From assembly GCA_018398765.1 (NCBI GenBank), contig JAHBMJ010005130.1, forward strand, positions 137,051 through 153,052: a stretch of 16,002 nt of DNA, in the 5' to 3' direction. The notes under the pieces were generated by a model, which was not told the DNA's origin, made no database searches, and was given only the letters and a program-made list of their open reading frames with translations. The stretch comes from Chromera velia (taxonomy: Eukaryota > Sar > Chromeraceae). The translations under genes were made by a program, and so were the position numbers. Of the stretch, positions 8,719 through 16,002 are shown one piece after another (position 1 is the stretch's first letter; each line of letters starts with the position of its first letter).

Positions 8719-8973
8719 CAGAGACTAGTAAACTATTCCGATAGGTATGAAGACATTTTGAAGTTTAAATTGTAAGATCTGACTACTAGGGTGTATAGTG
8801 AACTATTTATACTATTCACACACCACACCATGACTAAACAAAAACACCAGAGACTAGTAAACTATTCCGATATAGGTATGAAGTCATTTTTTAATTTGTA
8901 AGATCTGACTACTAGGGTGAATAGTGAACTATTCACACTATTCACAGACCATATCATGACCAAACAAAAACAC
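8719..8973 (+). repeat. Two tandem ~128-bp units, enhancer-like, upstream of gag
   Basis: Unit 1 is 8719-8847 and unit 2 is about 8848-8973. Both begin CAGAGACTAGTAAACTATTC and end in AAACAAAAACACC. Unit 2 contains GTGAATAGT-GA-ACTATTCAC (8917-8936), a 9-bp inverted repeat, and then a second ACTATTCAC (8937-8945). Unit 1 has the same layout with substitutions. A 22-bp duplication (CCATGTAAAACATTCATGAC and two more bases, starts 8973 and 9016) follows. Duplicated blocks before TATA boxes are a known feature of retroelement U3 regions; the U3 assignment is inference. Confidence 0.7.
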
Positions 8974-9058
8974 CCATGTAAAACATTCATGACGACACAC
9001 ACACAAAAAAACCATCCATGTAAAACATTCATGACGATGCATATCTATGCACACTGGT

Positions 9059-9073
9059 GCTATATAGAGCGTC
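9059..9073 (+). promoter_or_regulatory. TATA-box-like motif, copy 1
   Basis: GCTATATAGAGCGTC, inside a longer shared block beginning ACTGG at 9053. It is one of two near-identical copies about 103 bp apart. Confidence 0.4.
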
Positions 9074-9161
9074 GCCGAACCTCTCCAAAGGACAGTCAAC
9101 TCAGGCTACCTACGAATTAATCCAATATATTGACATTTAAGCGCGTTTCACAGCGACTGGC

Positions 9162-9177
9162 GCTATATAAGAGCGTC
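9162..9177 (+). promoter_or_regulatory. TATA-box-like motif, copy 2, likely core promoter of the retroelement
   Basis: GCTATATAAGAGCGTC, inside a shared block beginning ACTGG at 9156. TATATAA is the better match to a TATA box of the two copies. It lies 585 bp upstream of the gag ATG, which suits an LTR promoter with R, U5 and leader in between. Confidence 0.45.
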
Positions 9178-9761
9178 TCTCCTCCCGTACCAGTTATAAC
9201 GAACGTCTGGCATCAACAGCGTGAGAGAAAGTGCATGCAGGGCGGCATGTCGAGGCACGCTGGGCGGGCCGCGCGGACCTTTAGTGGGCCGAGGCCTGCA
9301 TGCGTGTATCAGTGCATCATTTTTGTTCAGACTTGAATTGAGTGTATGCGCCAGGGATACTTGAGTCAGGCTTGAATATGCTTGAATGTGAGCTCGTGTG
9401 ATTGAAGGAAACTGTAAGTGCGATCAGTCTGTCAGTGGTTGAAAGTGATAGGATGGCAGTTCAATCAGTCAGACACATACTGGTGTACGGACGTGGGTCG
9501 TGCGGTTTCTTATGTTGAAGCAGTAACGTAATCACTATCAATGCACTGCCGTCTCGCATAAACTTTTTGACTGTTGTTAGAAGATGGAGTCGAGAAGACT
9601 GAAGAACTTTATTATCTGGTAGGTTCAGACTTTCCTGTTTGTTCTGTTCTGTTCAAGTCTATGTACTTGGCCGTTCCCTAGCTAAGTATATAGCGTACCG
9701 TCACAATTTGGTGTTCTCAGGCAGCGCATGTGTTCGTCGTTTGCTTAGTTCTCTCCTGTGA
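9178..9761 (+). other. Putative R/U5 and untranslated leader of the copia-type element
   Basis: No coding region. TGGTAGGTTCAGA at 9617-9629 starts with the TGGTAG expected where a primer tRNA ending in CTACCA (for example an initiator-Met type tRNA) would anneal, but the match does not clearly continue. If it is the primer-binding site, the LTR would end just before 9617, though no canonical CA end is there. A CTGTT-repeated stretch (about 9635-9652) follows. Boundaries are unproven. Confidence 0.3.
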
Positions 9762-10970
9762 ATGCGGAACTCATTTGCACCTCTTGGTTCCGATTCTCCT
9801 GTATCTTTTCTTTATTCCTCTCCTGTTTTTACTACTGCATCTGCTACTATACCTGACAACGATTCAGTGCCAAGTACTTCTTCTGCAGCTGCCATCAAGC
9901 TGCTGGATTTGTCGTGGGTTCCCGAGTTGAAGATGTCTCACGACTGGAAGTCTCAGGAGGAGAAAGTCCGTGTTGCTTTCGCCAAGGACTTCAAGACCTG
10001 GCGAAGATCCTTCGAGTTCACCACCAAGTTCATCATGACCTTTGTAGAGAAAGAGGAGCACGTTGTTGCCCTTTGGGTCCTTGCCCTCCTTCGTGCGTTT
10101 AAAGCCTTTCCTTCCCTTCAAGAGGAAGTTCACCTCTGTATTGGTGAGGGAAAGGAGAAGGCAGATTTGCTGGAGGCCATCTCAGTTGAGGTTACCAGAC
10201 GTAAGTCCCTTGACAAGAATGCCTGGCAGGACATCTTCTTGAAGCTGGAGAGAGGGCAGCACGGGAGAGAGGATATCGTCAAGGCCATGAAGCAGTTGAA
10301 GGACACTATCCGCGAGTGTGGCGCCATAGGTTATAAGCCCGATGCCGACCTCAAGCGTCGTGCATTAAAGAGTATGCTCACCAAGTCTGAGTGGAACGAT
10401 TCCACTGAGAAGGCCTCTCTAAAGACTGGGAACAAGGTTTCAGAGCTCACCTACGACAAGATCCTTGTGCACGTTGACACAAAGCTTGACACCACTGAGG
10501 ATTACGAGATTACTCAACCTGTTGATGGTCGTTCGTCTTCTTCCCCCCCTAAGTGCAACCATGAGTTTGGTGCTGCAGCTGATCGCTCGCAGCGTCCGAA
10601 AGGTCGAGGCAAAGGTCGTCGGGAGAAGAAGAGTAACCGGAAGGAGAAGTCTTTCCAAGGTGAGGGGGGTGAGGAGTCTTAGTCTAGAGCAGCGGCATCG
10701 GGTGCCACGAGTTCTTCCTAGACTTGGCCATGCTCCAACTGTGGTCATATGAAGCACCTCAACCCCAAAAAGGGGTGTCCGGCTGCTAACGTTCGCTGCA
10801 GCTTCGAGGGCTGCGGTATGGTTGGGTACTACATGAAGTGTTGCCCCAAGAACCCCAAGAGGAAGCAGCAGCAGGCCAAAGCTGCAGGGAAGTACATTCC
10901 CATGCAGAAAGGAACCATGTTCCAGCTTAGAGAGGATCGGAAGCGATCCTTCTCTGATAAGGATTTTTGA
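9762..10970 (+). pseudogene. gag: Gag of a Ty1/copia-type retrotransposon, with two in-frame TAG codons
   Basis: The first open part (9762-10682, 306 codons) encodes a helical capsid-like region (about residues 58-215: several Trp and charged helices, then LKRRALKSMLTKSEW) and a basic RGKGRR/KKSNRKEK nucleic-acid-binding tail. The frame then hits TAG at 10680 and again at 10719. In the same frame it continues with a zinc-knuckle-like CSNCGHMKHLNPKKGC (from 10731), then a second knuckle, CSFEGCGMVGYYMKCCP, and a basic tail ending at TGA 10968. The second knuckle has Tyr where CCHC knuckles carry His. Gag would package element RNA in cytoplasmic particles. The same-frame continuation argues for one original ORF broken by point mutations. 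Readthrough of the two ambers is possible but less likely. The ATG choice is tentative; 9931 is another option. Confidence 0.7.
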
Positions 10971-11041
10971 AAGGCCCCTGGGCCGCCCCCCCCCAGTCCC
11001 AGTCCAGCCGCTAGGGGGGGGCAGGGGTCTCGTCAAAGGCT
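10971..11041 (+). other. Gag-pol junction with C and G homopolymers
   Basis: The gag frame continues past the TGA as a Pro/Ser/Gly-rich segment across a C run (10985-10994) and a G run (11014-11021). The pol-like frame downstream is offset by -1 relative to gag. Slippage or an indel in these homopolymers is the simplest explanation. A programmed -1 shift cannot be excluded from sequence alone. Confidence 0.4.
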
Positions 11042-12077
11042 GGAAGAGAGCGTTTTGTGAGGGCGACTTTGCGTAACGTATAGCAGAGTGGGTGGTATGA
11101 AGAGCCGGAGTGGGAGGATGTTTGTGTTTCTGTCCTACAGACCCCTGCTGAGTGTTTTATTGGCGTGGTGGGGGATGATGGGGAGTAGATTGCTAACTCC
11201 GGTTGCTTGTTAGGTCTTTTTACCCCTGTGTTCAAGAAGTTCGTTGTCTCTTCTGAAGACCGGTCAGTTGATTAAATTTTTCGTCTCACCTCTGATGCTG
11301 CTCCCCTCTCTCTGAGAAGGGTCAAGACAGTTCACCTTCTGTTTGAGGATGAAAAGGAGAATGTACGCATCATTCTAGAGGAAGGGTATATTGATAGGTT
11401 GATCGGTCGTGCGCTGTTGCCGTGTGGAAAGAAGAAGTTGCACTTGAAGGGAGAGGATTCGTCTGATGATGATTCCGACTCTAGTTGAGTACGTTTGCAG
11501 GATATTCATGGGAGATGGTTCCGAGCTCCCATTGATCAGACGGGCAGCATTCCTGTGCTCCGTCTTGCTTAAAATAAAGAGGCCATTGCGGCTTTTTGTG
11601 TTTGTCCCCCTGTTTCTACGTTTCTCCTGACGGAGTCTGCTCTCTTTGGACAGTCTGGTCTGTCAGAAAAGAACAAAGCGCATCTGCTCCATGTTCTGCA
11701 CTCCCGTTTAGGGCATGCCACCGGGTAGCGCCTGGAGGCTACCTTGAAGGAGAAGGGAGTAGGTGTGCCATATTCTGTTGGGGAGTGCCGAAAGGTACAA
11801 GACACGTACAAAGTGTATCGGGAAGTTAACTTCTGACGCAGAAAGTTGAAGCGTCGGGGTTCTGCTGCGGGGATGCGAAAGCGTGTCTTCAAGCTGCGCA
11901 AGGAGCCTCCAATTGACGGAGGCGAGGAGAGGGAGCAAGAGTCCGAGGGTCTAGAGGGAAGCTTCAATGCTGACATCTAGCTACCACAATCTAAAGGACA
12001 TGAAGAGGAAAGGCATCGGAGGGGTGTGCTATGTGTCGGTGATCGTTGATCTCCACATACGGCGCAAGTCCTTCTGG
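11042..12077 (+). pseudogene. pol: 5' half of copia-type pol: protease remnant, GAG-pre-integrase, start of integrase
   Basis: The frame starting at 11042 reads as protein but has stops at 11081, 11186, 11273, 11486, 11570, 11726, 11834 and 11978. Near 11186 it reads stop-IANSGC...TP, matching the copia protease motif W-I-x-D-S-G-C, with the Trp position now a stop and the catalytic Asp now Asn (AAC). At 11699 HSRLGHAT is the H-x4-H of the GAG-pre-integrase zinc domain; the later Cys pair keeps only one Cys (GECRKV). After a frame change near 11980, 12000-12077 reads GIGGVCYVSVIVDLHIRRKSFW, the start of the integrase core; D1 is at 12048-12050. Having integrase directly after protease, with no RT between, is the Ty1/copia order. 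The gene is dead. Confidence 0.8.
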
Positions 12078-12720
12078 TAATATAGGAGCTAGAATCACTT
12101 TAACCTCTTCAGACAGCTGAGGAATCTTAACCATACCAACATGCATTGTCAGTTTTCGGCACGCAAAAGAGAGGCTTACGGAGCTGTCGTAAGGCATACG
12201 AGCGATGTACAGCGATCGATTGAAGAGATGTGTATTAATGCAAATGCATGTATGCAAAATACATGTATGCAACATGCATACTGAGATCAGCGCGCATGCA
12301 TGGATGGATAACACACGCACGTATATAAAGAGGCATCGATCGCGTCATACACCACCTGAAACATCAAACAACTTCCGTTCTAGCCTACCGATCCACACCC
12401 CGTCGGTCTGCCACTGTCATTTATCTATCGCTGTTGGCTTGATTGCATAAACGATCAAACAGGTCAAGATCTGCTAAGAAGGAAAAGAGTTCTTTCAATA
12501 GTAAGGGCATGCAAGGGCCCATTTACAGAAGTCACAAAAGAAATCATGAAGACGAAAGGAAACGAGTCAAACAAGCACGAAGGAAAGAAGGAAGGTCTAG
12601 AGGAAGGTTCTGGAAGAAAGGAAAGAAGGAATCTAAAGAATGAAAAAGGAGAGAACCTCAGGGAGTCTGATCCTGAAGCAAGGACTCTTAACAGCAAAAC
12701 CGGTAGTGCTCCTCCAAACG
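12075..12720 (+). repeat. Left terminal direct repeat (LTR-like) of a nested element
   Basis: It matches 13781-14436 with about 24 substitutions and one 10-bp indel by hand count, roughly 96% identity. It begins TGGTAATATAGG right after integrase codons KSFW; the shared sequence ends CTCCTCCAAACG. If the trailing AACG is excluded, the ends are TGG...CCA, a TG..CA LTR form. It contains a TATA-box-like TATATAAA at 12322-12329 and a Lys/Glu-rich open frame from 12546. No target-site duplication is evident. Confidence 0.85.
12322..12329 (+). promoter_or_regulatory. TATA-box-like motif in the left repeat
   Basis: TATATAAA in the left repeat. The right repeat has CATGTAAG at the matching place (about 14028-14035), so only the left copy keeps it. 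This supports a + strand orientation for the nested element if it is an LTR promoter. Confidence 0.35.
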
Positions 12721-13780
12721 ATCCTCCGAGGCGCCCAGCGGACACGCGCGTCCGCCCCCCCTTTCTACTGGATCAATTGACAATGATCCAAGGCTTGCAT
12801 GCAACAACGAAGCAAGCGACGCCTTTCCGTCACGAAATCCTTGTCCGTGAACCGATTGCTTTGAAGAGGATTGACAGAAAGACCCGATTTCACTAGCCCC
12901 ACCGAGGTATGTCCCTTCCCCGCCCCATTTACCACTCTTGCACAAAGCGATAAACCATCCCTCTGTCGCACAACTGCACCCCAAACTCCTAAAAAAGTCC
13001 CAAACATACCTTAAAACTTCTCCTGATGCGGTTGAGTCAGACACCGTCTAGTTGTTTTCATCACAGAGCAATGGTCATATTCACACGCATTGGACTCTTT
13101 CTGTACAAGAGGGGGCTCAAGACTGCAACATGATGCAGTCAAGGGGCCCGGCCGAGAAAGAGATCTGCATTCGTTTGAAGACGGCGCGTCCGTGTCCCAC
13201 TCATCCGAACTCATCCGTTCCCACCTTGCCTTAGAGAAGCGTTTCCCCCTCCTCGTACGCTTCCTACGTCGGTGACAGCTAGCTGCTGTTATAGAGCCAA
13301 CGCATCTTGAATCAGAGAGGGCAACCGGATCCCTGCGTTGACAAAGGAATCCAAGAAAACGTTCCAAAGCTTCTACCAACGAACCAGAACAGAAAGGGTC
13401 CGAAGCTCCAAAACCCTGCTCAGCAAGGAAAGCTTCCGTCCTCCAGAGGACAGCCTGGGCCAAGATGGAGGGAGTCGTAGCAGCTATCTCAAGAAAGCAA
13501 AAAGCGCAATGTGAGCTAGACCGAGGTGATAAAAAGAAGACGGTAAGTCAAAGGGTGGCAGAGCTCTCAAGTTTAGTTATAGAACGGCCGAGCGAACACA
13601 GTCTTCAGACGGTTCAGCAGCGCGCTGCAACAGGAAATAAAGAAAGAATACCACCGTAAAGTGCTTCAAATCTCAAACTGCAGATGCAACATGACAGAGA
13701 GATGGACACAGCCAAAAACTCCCTGCAAACCTCTCGTAAAAACCCTGAGTTCTTGGCTACCGCCGCCCCAGGAGAAGCTC
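12721..13780. mobile_element. Internal region of the nested non-autonomous element
   Basis: About 1.06 kb lies between the two direct repeats. I recognise no gag, RT, integrase or transposase on either strand, so the element depends on others if it ever moved. The minus strand is open from 13463 to 12765 apart from one TAA (13011-13013), about 230 codons in all, but has no ATG at its start and no domain. The + strand has a basic, Gln-rich frame (13465-13659). A purine stretch, AGGAGAAG, just before the right repeat could be a weak polypurine tract; I see no clear primer-binding site. Confidence 0.55.
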
Positions 13781-14436
13781 TAGTAATATAGGAGCTAGAA
13801 TCACTTTAACTTCTTCAGACAGCTGAGGAATCTTGACCATACCAACATGCATTGTCAGTTTTCGGCACGCAAAGGAGAGGCTTACGGAGCTGTCGTAAGG
13901 TATACGAGCAATGTACAGCGATCGATTGAAGAGATGTGTATTAATGCAAATGCATGTATACAAAATACATGCATGCAACGTGCATACTGAGATCAGCGCG
14001 CATGCATGGATGGATGACGCACGCACGCATGTAAGGAGGCATCGATCGCATCATACACCGCCTGAAACATCAAACAACTTCCGTTCTAGCCTACCGATCC
14101 ACACCCCGTCGGTCTGCCACTGTTATTTATCTATCGCTGTTGGCTTGATTGCATGAACGATCAAACAGGTCAAGATCTGCTAAGAAGGAAAAGAGTTCTT
14201 TCAATAGTAAGGGCATGCAAGCGCATGCAAGAGCCCATTTGCAGAAGTCACAAAAGAAATCATGAAGACGAAAGGAAACGAGTCAAACAAGCACGAAGGA
14301 AAGAAGGAAGGTCTAGAGGAAGGTTCTAGAAGAAAGGAAAGAAGGAATCTAACGAACGAAAAAGGAGAGAACCTCAAGGAGTCTGATCCTGAAGCAAGGA
14401 CTCTTAACAGCAAAACCGGTAGTGCTCCTCCAAACG
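13781..14436 (+). repeat. Right terminal direct repeat (LTR-like) of the nested element
   Basis: Second copy of the repeat at 12075-12720. It begins TAGTAATATAGG (TG to TA at the tip) and carries an extra GCGCATGCAA at about 14220-14229, a local duplication of GCATGCAAGC-type sequence. The host integrase frame resumes immediately after it. Confidence 0.85.
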
Positions 14437-15457
14437 GGTGTTGTCGCTCCAAGGATCGTGCGCTGGCTCATTTGGTTGCTTAGACGTGCAGGTGGGAGAG
14501 GGCTGGGAAAGGGAAGCCGAAGATTGTCCATTCGGACAATAGAGGCGAGTTTATTTGCGAGCAGTATCGTTCTTTTTGTTAAAGAGAAGGCATTCACACT
14601 GAGTTTAGTCCGCCCCGCACTCCTGAAGTGCAGGCGATAGTTGAAAGAGTGAATGACAAGTTCTTTTCTCTTTTAAACAAGCTGCTTTTACAACGTTCTC
14701 TCCCTTTTTATGTCTGGCCTGTTTTTATTTCTGGTGTTGTAAATGCGTTGAATGAGGTCGTTCATGCTTCGACTGGCCATTCACCAAACTGTTCTTTGTT
14801 TGGCAAGAGGTCGGGTGTCCCTCCTGTTGCTGCGGGGGATGTTGTTTGCTTGGCAGACCCTTCCTGCCGGCAGAATTTCGTTGCTGGTGGGCCCCTCAAA
14901 AAGAGCGAGCGTGCTCTATTCGGGGGGGTTATTAGCCCACAGTCTGTCTCTGTCTTGCTTCGGCGAGAGGGACAGTGGAGAGCTCTGCATGTGCATTCGA
15001 TGCACATTCAGTAGGAGTCGTGGCTGGGGGTCGAGTGAATTGACTTTGATAAAGACAGCAGGAGCGACGTAGTTGCGGAGAGGGAGAGTGATTCCGTTAT
15101 TGAAAGAGGTTCGGTTTGGGTTGGTTGGGGGGAAGAAGACAATTGATCAGATGCGGAAGCTGAAATTGGGGGTGATCTTTCTGATGACGGCGTTGCAGAG
15201 CCAAGCAATCGCCTTCCCCCGTCACCTGGTGGGCCAGTGGTGGCGTTCGTGCCCCACCCCTCCGAGGTGTTCTGGCTCGTTAGTCGGAAGGTGCTCTGTT
15301 TCTTGGACAGGTTGTGAGGAAAGGGGCAAAGCAGACGTATGGCATTACTGCTGCTCGGTTGAAAGAGAAGGATGATGGTATGTTCCATCCTGTTGAGCTT
15401 GAAAAGGTAAAACAGAAAGACATTCTGAAAAGATTTGAGATCTCTCCTGATAGCTAG
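14436..15457 (+). pseudogene. pol: 3' half of copia-type integrase and linker, RT missing
   Basis: Directly after the inserted element the frame reads CCRSKDRALAHLVA, then KPKIVHSDNRGEF with the second catalytic Asp at 14535-14537, then FSPPRTPEVQAIVERVN with the catalytic Glu at 14643-14645. The Asp-Glu spacing is 35 residues, the classic D-D(35)E. In-frame stops are at 14481, 14580, 15012, 15036, 15144 and 15315. After the integrase comes an acidic Asp/Glu/Ser-rich linker (about 15039-15220), typical between copia integrase and RT. A frame change near 15293 leads to about 54 more codons ending at 15455 (FLGQVVRKGAKQTYG...ILKRFEI). No RT or RNase H motif follows; the sequence turns into a minisatellite. 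Integrase would have inserted element cDNA in the nucleus; this copy cannot work. Confidence 0.82.
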
Positions 15458-15486
15458 CCTAATGGTTGTCTTCCCCAGTCTATTTT

Positions 15487-16002
15487 TCACAGACTAACAG
15501 TGGCGGGAGTTTGGAGAGAAGTTTGCAGGCAGAGAGTTTGAAGAGATGCAGGAGAGAAGTCTGCAGGGGTCTGAAGGCTTTGCAGGAACTTCAAGGTAGC
15601 GAGAAGATTGGATGGAAGACTCTAGCAGAAAGTTGCGGGCAGAGCTGGGGGAGGAGTTTACACGGAAACTGGTAGGCAGATTGGAGGATCTGATAAACAG
15701 AACAGGGGGTCTGTAGAGGTTCTAGCAGGCAAATTGAAGCGGTTTATGAGAGCTTGATGGGCACGTATGGGGGTCTGCATAGGGCCAGTAAATTGAAGGA
15801 GTATGCGAAGAGTCTCGCAGATACAGTGGGAAGATTTGTAGAGGATCTGGTGGGCAGAGTCAGGAGGTCTGCACAAGATCTGGTGGAAGAGTGGGGGGGT
15901 CTGCAGAGGATCTGGCCAGCAGAGTGGGGGGGTCTGTGGAAATTTGATAGACAGAGGGGCAGGGTCTGCAGAGGATCTGGCCGGCAGAGTGGGGGGGTCT
16001 GT
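15487..16002. repeat. Degenerate 32-33-bp minisatellite running off the window
   Basis: The best unit is TCTGCAGAGGATCTGGCCGG followed by CAGAGTGGGGGG. Unit starts are at about 15710, 15743, 15774, 15804, 15836, 15868, 15900, 15933, 15965 and 15998, steps of 30-33 bp. Earlier copies (15487-15709) are more diverged and irregular. Copies are cleanest at the right end, so the array probably continues past 16002. It occupies the place where reverse transcriptase would be expected. Confidence 0.85.

Noticed and set aside
12765-13463. Minus-strand gene inside the nested element
   Set aside because: The frame has an in-frame TAA, starts without an ATG, and shows no domain. It is mentioned only in the internal-region entry.
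12065-14445. Target-site duplication flanking the nested element
   Set aside because: Flanks (CCTTC or TTCTGG on the left, AACGG or GGTGT on the right) do not match at 4-6 bp for any boundary I tried, so I do not claim one.

Overview
The window looks like nuclear DNA of a eukaryote, most likely a protist or alga. It holds one spliced gene with a GT-AG intron and a clear signal peptide. It also holds long gene-poor stretches full of microsatellites, a decayed Ty1/copia-type retrotransposon, and no operon-like packing. A single N inside a C homopolymer (4339) marks it as draft assembly. Base composition and repeat style would fit a chromerid-like alveolate or another alga, but nothing in the sequence proves the lineage, so this is only a guess.

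Layout. 1-3540 is gene-poor. It has many simple repeats, three tandem hairpin units built around a (CTGT)n core (873-1085), and a compact cluster of nested inverted repeats (2440-2546). It ends in AT-rich DNA with a repeated AGTAATTTA motif. 3557-3707 is a compound (TTTC)n-(TC)n-(AC)n tract. 3710-5050 has no gene I can support. 5081-5343 is a tandem array of five 51-bp units.

6241-7567 is the one convincing host gene. It encodes a secreted, cysteine-rich protein of about 395 residues with one EF-hand-like loop near the N terminus. There is one intron, and two in-frame splice models compete. Its family is not recognised. 7568-8580 is (GA)n/(GAGT)n-rich non-coding DNA.

8584-15457 is a degenerate copia-type element on the + strand. 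It has a promoter/LTR-like region with duplicated enhancer-like blocks and two TATA boxes (8719-9177), a possible primer-binding site (9617), gag with zinc knuckles (9762-10970), a protease remnant, GAG-pre-integrase and integrase. The integrase is split by a 2.36-kb insertion (12075-14436). That insertion has ~650-bp direct terminal repeats about 96% identical, so it reads as a smaller, non-autonomous LTR-type element nested in the integrase gene. The integrase resumes after it with a D-D(35)E spacing. Almost every defect I can read in the host element is a transition (premature stops, protease Asp to Asn, knuckle His to Tyr). The two repeats of the nested element also differ almost only by transitions. 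The reverse transcriptase is not present. The window ends in a degenerate 32-33-bp minisatellite (about 15490-16002).
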